Made by a program: the position numbers and the translations under genes. From an uncultured Oscillospiraceae bacterium (GTDB taxonomy: Bacteria > Bacillota_A > Clostridia > Oscillospirales > Oscillospiraceae), in assembly GCA_900770015.1 (NCBI GenBank), contig CAAGIU010000436.1:1-6981 (forward strand): DNA of 6,981 bases. Reading direction: 5' to 3'. This document shows positions 1 to 4,841 of this stretch, piece by piece. The notes below the pieces were generated by a model, which saw only the letters and a program-made list of their open reading frames with translations, was not told the origin of the DNA and searched no databases. Position 1 is the stretch's first letter; the number at the start of each line of letters is the position of its first letter.

Positions 1-41
1 CCCACGTTCCAATAGGCGCTGCCCAACCATCAAACGGAGTA

Positions 42-106
42 CCCTCTCAGTCAGCCTGTTCGGCTGACAGCTCTCCCAAAGGGAGAGCCAAGGGCGCTAC
101 CGCGCC
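42..106. repeat. Intergenic repeat made of three consecutive hairpins
   Basis: Three perfect hairpins follow one another. The first has stem 50-56 with 62-68 (GTCAGCC/GGCTGAC, loop TGTTC). The second has stem 70-77 with 81-88 (GCTCTCCC/GGGAGAGC, loop AAA). The third has stem 93-97 with 102-106 (GGCGC/GCGCC, loop TACC). From memory, a block with the order 'CCCTCTCAGTCAGC, then CTGACAGCTCTCCC, then GGGAGAGCC' recurs between genes in gut Oscillospiraceae, so this is probably one copy of a dispersed REP- or MITE-like element. Membership of that family is inference and could not be tested here. No open frame here resembles a protein. Bases 1-41 and 107-165 show nothing else recognisable. Confidence 0.55.
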
Positions 107-180
107 AGTGCGATAAATTCCAATTTGCTGAGTTAAACCGATAAGCACATAGTAAAATATAGACAAAAGGGGGTGCCGGT

Positions 181-408
181 TTGAAGGACGAATATAAAGA
201 CCGTTATCAGCAGTTCGGACTGAACGAGGTTTACTATCGCAAGAAAAAGCGTCTGTCACAAACACAGCTTGCGGAGTTGGTGGATATTCACCGCACATAT
301 ATCAGCGCAATCGAACTGGGCAAAGTCGGCGTCTCCTTTGATGTTTGGTTTAGACTGTCCGATGCATTGGAGGTTTCCACAAAACAGCTTTTTGAGTTCA
401 GAGAATAA
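181..408 (+). CDS. XRE-family helix-turn-helix regulator, 75 aa
   Basis: This is a small DNA-binding protein that is essentially one lambda-repressor-type (HTH_3/XRE) domain. Residues from about 20 to 71 carry the signature: RKKKRLSQTQLAELV (helices 1-2), then DIHRTYISAIELGK (recognition helix and turn), then SFDVWFRLSDALEV. There is no ligand-binding or protease domain. The start is TTG at 181, supported by an AAGGGGGTG ribosome site at 167-175; no in-frame ATG precedes the domain. It is the only plus-strand gene in the window and converges on the small gene at 468-689. No clear promoter was found upstream; the region before it is AT-rich and follows the hairpin repeat. Stand-alone regulators of this size occur in mobile elements, restriction-modification control and general gene control, and nothing nearby identifies its target. 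Confidence 0.85.
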   Translation: MKDEYKDRYQQFGLNEVYYRKKKRLSQTQLAELVDIHRTYISAIELGKVGVSFDVWFRLSDALEVSTKQLFEFRE

Positions 409-430
409 CGGAATAACTGCCATAACAGAC

Positions 431-455
431 GAGGGAGCGGAAAAACCGCTCCCTC
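431..455. terminator. Hairpin between convergent genes
   Basis: A perfect 10-bp GC-rich stem, GAGGGAGCGG (431-440) with CCGCTCCCTC (446-455), has a 5-base loop AAAAA. An outer, interrupted pairing of ATAAC with GTTAT extends it. It lies between the stops of the plus-strand regulator (408) and the minus-strand small gene (468), so it could end both transcripts. Neither side has a good run of T after the stem (ATTCT on plus, GTCTG on minus), so termination efficiency is uncertain. Confidence 0.55.
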
Positions 456-467
456 ATTCTGGTTATC

Positions 468-689
468 TCAGGCAGTGAAGATATACCGGATCATATTTCC
501 CTTGCCGTCGCCGGTGGTGATGACCGCGTCGCCGTCCACGTTTTTGCCGGAATCCATCACCGGGTACCGGCCGTGTTCCGCCACATAGGCCTCGGGGCTT
601 TCCGCCTCGACCTCCAAAAAATCCTTCTTCGCATGACGCTGGCCGCCGCAGGGGTTGATGGTCTCGATCAAAACTTCATATTCCATCAT
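468..689 (-). CDS. Conserved-looking small protein of unknown function, 73 aa
   Basis: I do not recognise this protein. It is acidic and probably mostly beta-strand. It begins MMEYEVLIETINPCGGQRHA, has the segment EVEAESPEAYVAEHGRYPV in the middle, and ends GNMIRYIFTA. No signal peptide, membrane segment or metal-binding cluster is visible; there is one Cys, in NPCGG. The start is well supported: GGAGG (698-702) lies 8 bases before the tandem ATG-ATG (689 and 686), and either could be used. Base composition is GC-rich, like the rubrerythrin operon and unlike the AT-rich acetyltransferase just upstream. That suggests it is a resident gene beside a transferred one. About 136 bases separate it from the acetyltransferase; no convincing promoter was seen there. 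The good ribosome site and GC-rich codons make a real gene likely. Confidence 0.7.
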   Translation of the reverse strand: MMEYEVLIETINPCGGQRHAKKDFLEVEAESPEAYVAEHGRYPVMDSGKNVDGDAVITTGDGKGNMIRYIFTA

Positions 690-825
690 TATGTTTTCCT
701 CCGGTTTCTTCAGGGTGGGGTGCCAACAGGATACCGGAAAACAGCAACAGCAAAAAAGTTACTATCGGCTGATACCCCGGTAAGGGAGCAAATTTGTTGT
801 TTCATTGAATGGTGACTCAGCGCAG

Positions 826-1452
826 TTATCCTTGAAAGTGGAGATTCGCTTCGTTTTTGAAACCAATGATTTTTGCAGGGACACCGCCGACAATAGCATT
901 TTCAGGCACATCCTTCACAACAACAGCGCCTGCGGCAGCCAAGCAGTTTTTATGCATCGTTATATCGCCAAGGATTTTAGCTCCACAGGTAACGGAGACA
1001 TTGTCTTCCAGTACAGGTTGCCCTTTGCCTTTGTAGCCTATTGTTACCTGTTGAAATATTCTACAGTTTTCGCCTATCTTTTTCGCAGAAACGATCGTTG
1101 AAAAACCGTGCTGAATGTACAGTCCTCCACCAATATCAATTGTAGTCAAATAAAGGCTGTCCAATGGTTTCCATAGTGCCCGCGCGATAAAATAATGTAT
1201 CCACGATTTAATCGAACGAGATGGATTTTTCAAACGATGTTGGAGCAGATTGCGAAATTGCTTATTTTCTGTAAGATACCAATTAAGCGATCGGAATAGA
1301 TTGCGATCTGTATTGGTGATTTCGTTCCATCGGGCAATATCCATTTCAACGAGATGTCTTTGTTGAGAGGATAGCACACACAAGAAAACCGGAAAAGTTC
1401 TGATGTAGTTTCTGACAACGAGTATTTGCTTAAGTCTATCCATATTGGTCAT
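826..1452 (-). CDS. Serine-acetyltransferase-like LbH (hexapeptide) acetyltransferase, 208 aa
   Basis: This is an acyl-CoA-dependent O- or N-acetyltransferase of the CysE-like left-handed beta-helix family. The N-terminal ~110 residues are helical, and the C-terminal ~95 hold hexapeptide repeats: IDIGGGLYIQHG, KKIGENCRIFQQVTIG, EDNVSVTCGAKILGDITM, AAGAVVVKDVPENAIVGGVPAKIIG. The His of QHG matches CysE catalytic His158 of E. coli. The partners differ: the Asp143 position is Ser and the His193 position is Gln (GKGQPVLEDN). The acceptor may therefore not be L-serine, and a sugar or polysaccharide substrate is plausible (inference). The start at 1452 (MTNMDRLKQ) was chosen because GAGGG lies 9 bases upstream; the ATG at 1443 is too far from it. 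Sampled stretches are about 37-43% GC against about 58% in rubrerythrin, which suggests horizontal transfer. A strong terminator lies just upstream, and no cysteine-pathway gene is adjacent. Confidence 0.85.
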   Translation of the reverse strand: MTNMDRLKQILVVRNYIRTFPVFLCVLSSQQRHLVEMDIARWNEITNTDRNLFRSLNWYLTENKQFRNLLQHRLKNPSRSIKSWIHYFIARALWKPLDSLYLTTIDIGGGLYIQHGFSTIVSAKKIGENCRIFQQVTIGYKGKGQPVLEDNVSVTCGAKILGDITMHKNCLAAAGAVVVKDVPENAIVGGVPAKIIGFKNEANLHFQG

Positions 1453-1495
1453 ACACAATTTCCCTCTCCTGCCGGAAGATACAGTGGTATATTGC

Positions 1496-1524
1496 AAAAC
1501 AGGCAGGGAGAACCCCTGCCTGTT
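1496..1524 (-). terminator. Rho-independent terminator of the perR-rubrerythrin-flavin reductase operon
   Basis: On the minus strand a perfect 11-bp stem, AACAGGCAGGG with CCCTGCCTGTT, encloses the 5-base loop GTTCT. Two further T residues follow the stem, giving TGTTTTGC. It lies about 47 bases after the flavin reductase stop and 44 bases before the acetyltransferase start, so it separates the oxidative-stress operon from the acetyltransferase. The U-tract is short but the stem is strong. Confidence 0.8.
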
Positions 1525-1532
1525 CGGATCCG

Positions 1533-1568
1533 GAATTTCTTGCCGAAGTAGCGCTCCAGCAGAGCCTC
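1533..1568 (-). pseudogene. Remnant of a rubrerythrin 3' end (second copy)
   Basis: Just after the flavin reductase stop, the minus strand read from 1568 gives E-A-L-L-E-R-Y-F-G-K-K-F, the usual C-terminus of a rubrerythrin. It closely matches the end of the intact rubrerythrin gene (K-A-L-L-G-L-L-E-R-Y-F). Bases 1546-1562 are identical to 2074-2090 over 17 nt, and similarity extends on both sides with one in-frame 9-base deletion. This copy has TACTTC where the intact gene has TACTTTC. It has no start codon and no rubrerythrin sequence before it, so it is a fossil fragment. Together with the intact 3' end it forms a direct repeat flanking the flavin reductase gene. The origin (tandem duplication followed by deletion, or insertion of the flavin reductase) is inference. 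Confidence 0.7.
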
Positions 1569-1570
1569 GC

Positions 1571-2041
1571 TCAGAATTTTGGTTTGATCGCCTTGTGGTA
1601 GTAGGTGTAGGTGCAGGGAGCACCGTCGCCCAGGACACGGGACTCGGTGACCTCGCCGATGAACATCATGTGGCTGCCCAGGTCGATTTTGTGCTTGACC
1701 TCGCAGGAGAACATGGCGTTCACGTTTTCCGTCAGATAGTACAGGCCGTTGTGGCTGCGCTCCACGGCAGTGAACTCCGCGAACTTGTCCACATCCCGGC
1801 CGGACTGCATACCGAAGTGCCGGATGGTCTCGAAGGGGACGCTCTCGGTGAGCACATTGACATTGAACTTTCCGCTCTTTTCAATCAGTTCCTTATTTAG
1901 GTTGCCGGTTTGGACGGAAATGGCGATTCTGGTGGGATTTGCCCCAACCTGGAACGCAGTGTTGGCAATGTGCCCATTATCTTTGTCCGACTCCCTGGCG
2001 GTAATCACAAACAGGCCATAGGTCAGATTGCGAAGAGCCAT
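1571..2041 (-). CDS. Flavin reductase-like FMN-binding protein (Hrb family, without rubredoxin domain), 156 aa
   Basis: This is an FMN-binding split-barrel protein related to the N-terminal domain of high-molecular-weight rubredoxin (Hrb) and to flavoredoxin. In that family it passes electrons from NAD(P)H to a rubredoxin or diiron partner. The sequence follows the family from end to end: LTYGLFVITA at 6-15, NGHIANTAFQV at 22-32 (FMN region), FGMQSGRDVDKF at 76-87, GSHMMFIGEV at 122-131, and TYTYYHK near the C-terminus. The C-terminal rubredoxin of Hrb is absent, but the gene just upstream supplies a rubredoxin domain fused to rubrerythrin. The start at 2041 begins right at the domain. Its ribosome site is poor: AGGAG is 18 bases away and lies inside a small hairpin, with only GGAAG close by. 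The gap to the rubrerythrin stop is 25 bases, and the frame is open back into the rubrerythrin gene. Confidence 0.88.
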   Translation of the reverse strand: MALRNLTYGLFVITARESDKDNGHIANTAFQVGANPTRIAISVQTGNLNKELIEKSGKFNVNVLTESVPFETIRHFGMQSGRDVDKFAEFTAVERSHNGLYYLTENVNAMFSCEVKHKIDLGSHMMFIGEVTESRVLGDGAPCTYTYYHKAIKPKF

Positions 2042-2066
2042 GGGGTCTTCCGCAGGTTTCTCCTGC

Positions 2067-2657
2067 TTACCGAAAGTAGCGCTCCAGCAGGCCCAGCAGA
2101 GCCTTGCCATGACGGGCCTCGTCGCGGGCCATCTCGTGGACGGTGTCGTGAATGGCGTCCAGGCCGTACTGCTTTGCCTTCAGAGCCAGATCGAACTTGC
2201 CCTGGGTTGCGCCGAACTCGCAGTCAACGCGCCATGCCAGGTTCTTCTTGGTGGAACCGGTCATGTTGGGCTCCAGAGTGGTGCCCAGCAGCTCGGCGAA
2301 CTTGGCAGCGTGCTCAGCCTCTTCGTAGGCAGCCTTCTCCCAGTACAGGCCGATCTCGGGGTAGCCCTCGCGGTGGGCAATCCGGGCCATGCACAGGTAC
2401 ATGCCGACCTCGCTGCACTCGCCGTTGAAGTTGGCCTTCAGCTGCTCCAGGATCCACTGCTTATCCTCTTCGGGGATGTCGGGGTTGTTGGCAACGGTCT
2501 TCTTGTAGATGCCCAGCTGATGCTCGGCAGCCAGCTTGCTGGTGTCCATCTCCTTGAACTTGGAGCCATCGACCTTGCAGACGGGGCACTTGAAGCCTTC
2601 GGGCATTTCCTCAGCTTCGTAGACGTAACCGCAGACGGGGCAAACGAACTTTTTCAT
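2067..2657 (-). CDS. rbr: Rubredoxin-rubrerythrin fusion (reverse rubrerythrin, peroxide reductase), 196 aa
   Basis: This cytoplasmic non-haem iron protein reduces hydrogen peroxide (and oxygen, in clostridial relatives) with electrons delivered through rubredoxin. The rubredoxin domain is N-terminal (residues 1-40): CPVC at 6-9 and CPVC at 24-27 supply the four Cys ligands. The diiron four-helix bundle follows, with GECSEVGMY at 79-87, YEEAEHAAKF at 111-120, CEFGAT at 146-151 and DEARHG at 179-184. This order is the reverse of classical rubrerythrin. The start at 2657 has GGAGG about 8 bases upstream; a further in-frame ATG upstream would overlap perR and lacks support. The perR stop is 19 bases away, so the two share a transcript. 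The C-terminus is odd: it ends R-Y-F-R, whereas the family normally ends R-Y-F-G-K, because of one extra T at 2073-2075. Only the tail is affected, so activity is probably intact. Confidence 0.95.
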   Translation of the reverse strand: MKKFVCPVCGYVYEAEEMPEGFKCPVCKVDGSKFKEMDTSKLAAEHQLGIYKKTVANNPDIPEEDKQWILEQLKANFNGECSEVGMYLCMARIAHREGYPEIGLYWEKAAYEEAEHAAKFAELLGTTLEPNMTGSTKKNLAWRVDCEFGATQGKFDLALKAKQYGLDAIHDTVHEMARDEARHGKALLGLLERYFR

Positions 2658-2676
2658 AGTGTATTCCTCCAATTTT

Positions 2677-3072
2677 TTAATTTTCAATTTTGCATGTTTT
2701 GCAGAGGCCTGTCAGCGTCAGCCTGGCATCATCCACACGGCACCCCAGGCTGCAGGATGCCTCCCGGGACAGGTTCTCCGGAATCGGAAGATCCGGCACA
2801 TCCGTCACGCTGCCGCAGCAGCTGCAGACAAAATGAGCATGGGAATCCAAGCGGCCGTCGAACCGCTCGATGTCATTCACGGTGCCCAGGCTGAAAATCA
2901 GCCCATGCTCCTTGAAGTAGGCAAGGTTGCGGTAAACCGAGGCGCGGGAGATATCCGAATGCTCCTTTTGCAGCATCTGATACAGCATTTCCGCTGATGG
3001 ATGCTCCACCGACTGACGAAGGCAGGCAAGGATCGCGTTTCGCTTTCTGAATTGCTTGCCATTGTTTTCCAT
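2677..3072 (-). CDS. perR: PerR, Fur-family peroxide-sensing repressor, 131 aa
   Basis: This metal-dependent repressor loses DNA binding when peroxide oxidises its metal-ligating histidines. An N-terminal winged helix (about 1-65, with RASVYRNLAYFKEHGLI) precedes a dimerisation domain. All five regulatory metal ligands of B. subtilis PerR (H37, D85, H91, H93, D104) can be aligned here at identical spacing as H24, D72, H78, H80 and D91. D91 is the diagnostic one, since Fur has Glu there. The structural zinc site is C83-x2-C86 with C124-x2-C127. The length is slightly short but normal for the family. The start at 3072 follows AGGAGG (3078-3083) by 5 bases. It is the first gene of the operon with rubrerythrin and the flavin reductase. 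A perfect Fur-type palindrome over its own transcript start implies autoregulation. The ligand spacing makes PerR much more likely than Fur or Zur. Confidence 0.92.
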   Translation of the reverse strand: MENNGKQFRKRNAILACLRQSVEHPSAEMLYQMLQKEHSDISRASVYRNLAYFKEHGLIFSLGTVNDIERFDGRLDSHAHFVCSCCGSVTDVPDLPIPENLSREASCSLGCRVDDARLTLTGLCKTCKIEN

Positions 3073-3082
3073 CGGTTCCTCC

Positions 3083-3105
3083 TAAATAAGAATGATTCTT
3101 ATTTA
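3083..3105 (-). promoter_or_regulatory. PerR/Fur-type operator, perfect 23-bp palindrome
   Basis: The 11-bp arms TAAATAAGAAT and ATTCTTATTTA are exact inverted repeats around one central base (3094). The inner TAAGAAT-G-ATTCTTA has the 7-1-7 form of Fur-family boxes and resembles the PerR box TTATAAT-N-ATTATAA, with two changes per arm. It covers roughly +1 to +23 of the predicted transcript and touches the perR ribosome site, so a bound repressor would block the operon that includes its own gene. The palindrome is seen; PerR binding is inferred from position. Confidence 0.85.
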
Positions 3106-3112
3106 TGTCATA

Positions 3113-3141
3113 AGTCTATCATGGCTGACGCCATTTGTCAA
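3113..3141 (-). promoter_or_regulatory. Sigma-A promoter of the perR-rbr-flavin reductase operon
   Basis: On the minus strand a consensus -35 TTGACA (3136-3141), a 17-base spacer and a -10 TAGACT (3113-3118, 4 of 6 matches) place the start of transcription near 3106. That is directly at the edge of the palindromic operator. The promoter lies in the short gap after the MBL-fold gene stop (3161), so the stress operon has its own promoter and need not rely on read-through. Confidence 0.85.
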
Positions 3142-3160
3142 GAGGAAACCTGCTGTATTT

Positions 3161-3985
3161 TTATGGCTGTCCTTCAAAAATCCTGTCGGTCTGATAGACG
3201 ATATTGCCGATGCCTCCATCAGTCCGCCCCGTTTCATTCATAGCCTTGGCGATGACAGCAGGCTCGCCCATGAAGACGTAGGGCACATTGTCCACATTCC
3301 CGGCCAGAATATCATCGCAGACGCCGATGACACCATCGAGAATTGCCAGCGGTGCATTGCCGTCGCCATGGCTCAGGAGTATGCGGTCCACCTTCCCTTC
3401 CAGCTGCTGCTTCAGCACCAGAAGATTCCTCCGGTAGGTTTCCACGGCAGAACAGTAATCAAAAAACAAAAACGTGAAATAGTTGCAGGCATCACCCAGC
3501 AGCAGTGTCCGCTCCTCCCGGAGCAGGAAAACCATGCTTCCGGGGGTATGGCCCACGCAGGAAAAAGCTTCCACCGTGACGCCGCCCAGATCGAATACAT
3601 CGCCGTGGTTCAGCGGGCGGAACGGCTCCGTGCGGAATGGGATCAGATCGTTCTGCTCAAATCCGTCAGGCTTGAACGCCCCGTCGCCCATGCGCACCGA
3701 AAAGGATTTGTGCTCCTCATAGAGAAAATCGTCGGCAGCGTTCATATAGATGGGGCAGTCAAATTCCGTGGCACCCATGGCATGATCCACATGGCCGTGG
3801 GTCAGCAGGACGATCAGCGGCTTGTCTGTCAGGCTCCCGATCAACGGTTTCATCCTGCCGATACCGCTGCCGGAATCCAGCAGGGCAGCCCTGTCATCGC
3901 CCTCCATCAGATACCACAGCTCCCCGCAGATGCCGAAGATCCGCGTGATCCGTTCGGAAACCTTTTCTGTCCGGAATGTGATCAT
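3161..3985 (-). CDS. MBL-fold metallo-hydrolase, 274 aa
   Basis: This is a metallo-beta-lactamase-fold protein, probably a binuclear zinc (or iron) hydrolase in the cytoplasm; the substrate is unknown. The full set of metal ligands is present: THGHVDH at 62-68 (H63, H65, D67, H68), GHTPGS with H146, GDACNY with D165, and SHGDG with H206. LLDSGSG at 36-42 before the HxHxDH motif is also typical. It lacks the C-terminal flavodoxin domain of FprA-type flavodiiron proteins, and D67-H68 points to a hydrolase rather than an oxygen reductase. There is no signal peptide. The start at 3985 follows GGAGGG by 8 bases. It has its own extended -10 promoter. The perR promoter follows its stop with no obvious terminator between, so read-through into perR is possible. 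Its closeness to the stress operon may be chance. Confidence 0.9.
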   Translation of the reverse strand: MITFRTEKVSERITRIFGICGELWYLMEGDDRAALLDSGSGIGRMKPLIGSLTDKPLIVLLTHGHVDHAMGATEFDCPIYMNAADDFLYEEHKSFSVRMGDGAFKPDGFEQNDLIPFRTEPFRPLNHGDVFDLGGVTVEAFSCVGHTPGSMVFLLREERTLLLGDACNYFTFLFFDYCSAVETYRRNLLVLKQQLEGKVDRILLSHGDGNAPLAILDGVIGVCDDILAGNVDNVPYVFMGEPAVIAKAMNETGRTDGGIGNIVYQTDRIFEGQP

Positions 3986-4017
3986 AGTATTCCCTCCATT
4001 TGCCTCAAGATATCATG

Positions 4018-4046
4018 ATTATAGCACCGCTCTCCCAAAAAATCCA
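4018..4046 (-). promoter_or_regulatory. Extended -10 promoter of the MBL-fold gene
   Basis: The minus strand has a perfect -10 TATAAT (4018-4023) preceded by TGC, an extended -10 (TGnTATAAT). A weak -35 TGGATT (4041-4046, 3 of 6) is spaced 17 bases away. Transcription would start about 25-30 bases before the MBL-fold start codon. There is no Fur-type palindrome here. Confidence 0.7.
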
Positions 4047-4054
4047 GCCATTTG

Positions 4055-4129
4055 CTTAGGGCAACACCGCTTAGGTGGGTGCTACGGGTTTCGGCGGATC
4101 TTTTACCCCACTATGCGGTGTTGCCTTAG
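4055..4129. repeat. Palindromic intergenic repeat (MITE/REP-like) with CTTAG at both ends
   Basis: Perfect 11-bp inverted arms GGCAACACCGC (4060-4070) and GCGGTGTTGCC (4115-4125) enclose about 44 bases. Inner pairing with a bulge (TAG-G-TGGG at 4072-4079 with CCCA-CTA at 4107-4113) extends the hairpin. The motif CTTAG occurs at 4055-4059 and at 4125-4129, which could be a target-site duplication. From memory, related GGCAACACCGC palindromes recur between genes in gut Firmicutes; this is not verified. It sits just downstream of the terminator of the aminotransferase operon. No protein is encoded, so any mobility would depend on an external enzyme. Confidence 0.6.
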
Positions 4130-4161
4130 AAAAAGAGACCGTCCCAAAATGAGACAGTCTC
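4130..4161 (-). terminator. Rho-independent terminator after the YczE-like gene
   Basis: On the minus strand an 11-bp stem, GAGACTGTCTC with GGGACGGTCTC (two G-T wobbles), has a 5-base loop ATTTT and is followed by TTTTT. It begins 9 bases after the stop of the membrane-protein gene and ends the aminotransferase operon. This is a textbook intrinsic terminator. Confidence 0.92.
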
Positions 4162-4169
4162 AGAAAGCC

Positions 4170-4826
4170 TTATTTTCCGTTCAGCATGGGGCGTGCGACC
4201 TTTTCGTTGAAGAATTCGATCAGCGGGCCCATGAAAAACGCGGTGATGATGGTTCCCACGCCAATGAAAGCGGGGATACCGGAGAGCTTGCCGCCGGATG
4301 CCAGATACAGCACAGCACCCAGGATCACGCACCCCAGATCCGTGCAGATGCGGACATATTTGAACCTGCCCAGCTTCCACTTCCCCGACATCACCACCGC
4401 CACGGAATCGTAGGTGGAAATGCCCAGGCTTGCCGTCATATACAGCGAGGAGGCGAAGCAAAGCATCACAATACCGAAGATCATACACCCGATGCGAATC
4501 GGCATGGAGGGCGCCGGGAAAACCAGATCCAGTCCGGCCTTGGTGAAATCCACCACATAGCCCAGCAGGAAGAGGTTTATAAAGGTGGCCACGCCCACAT
4601 TATGCCGGTCGGTCACCAGGCTGAAAATCAGCATTACGGCGTTGACGATCACATACAGCGTGCCGAATTGGATGGGAATGGCGGAATCCAGCCCCGCCAT
4701 CAGCGCCTGAAAGGGATCAACCCCAAAGGCTCCCACCTTCATAAAGCCGACGCACATACCGGAGATGATGACGCCGAAAAAGGACATGAGAATGCGTTTT
4801 CTCTGGGATACAATCCAGTCGAGCAT
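4170..4826 (-). CDS. YczE/YyaS/YitT-family integral membrane protein, 218 aa
   Basis: This is a multi-pass inner-membrane protein, with hydrophobic segments near 12-33, 53-71, 77-94, 108-131, 157-176 and 184-205. It resembles the YczE/YyaS/YitT group of Firmicutes. The halves echo one another: GAFGVDPFQALMAGL at 32-46 and SLGISTYDSVAVVMS at 133-147. The segment GVGTIITAFFMGPLIEFF at 189-206 is also typical. The biochemical role of this family is not established; a transport or export function is commonly suspected. The start at 4826 follows AGGAGGG by 8 bases. That ribosome site overlaps the stop of the aminotransferase gene (TAAAGGAGGG), and only 15 bases separate the two, so translation is probably coupled. 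This pairing hints at a substrate linked to amino-acid metabolism, but that is inference. Confidence 0.85.
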   Translation of the reverse strand: MLDWIVSQRKRILMSFFGVIISGMCVGFMKVGAFGVDPFQALMAGLDSAIPIQFGTLYVIVNAVMLIFSLVTDRHNVGVATFINLFLLGYVVDFTKAGLDLVFPAPSMPIRIGCMIFGIVMLCFASSLYMTASLGISTYDSVAVVMSGKWKLGRFKYVRICTDLGCVILGAVLYLASGGKLSGIPAFIGVGTIITAFFMGPLIEFFNEKVARPMLNGK

Positions 4827-4841
4827 TCAGAAGTCCCTCCT

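Noticed and set aside
753..786. Possible terminator after the acetyltransferase, with a T run at 753-758 on the minus strand
   Set aside because: The stem is two separate 4-bp pairings around a 5-base bulge; too weak to call.
1453..1638. Upstream extension of the acetyltransferase by 62 codons to 1638
   Set aside because: It would run through a terminator hairpin and into the 3' end of the flavin reductase in a different frame. The added residues look random, and the ribosome site supports 1452.
3161..3985. MBL-fold protein as a flavodiiron oxygen reductase (FprA) belonging to the stress operon
   Set aside because: It lacks a flavodoxin domain and has the THGHVDH hydrolase motif. It also has its own promoter, and the stress operon starts from a separate one.
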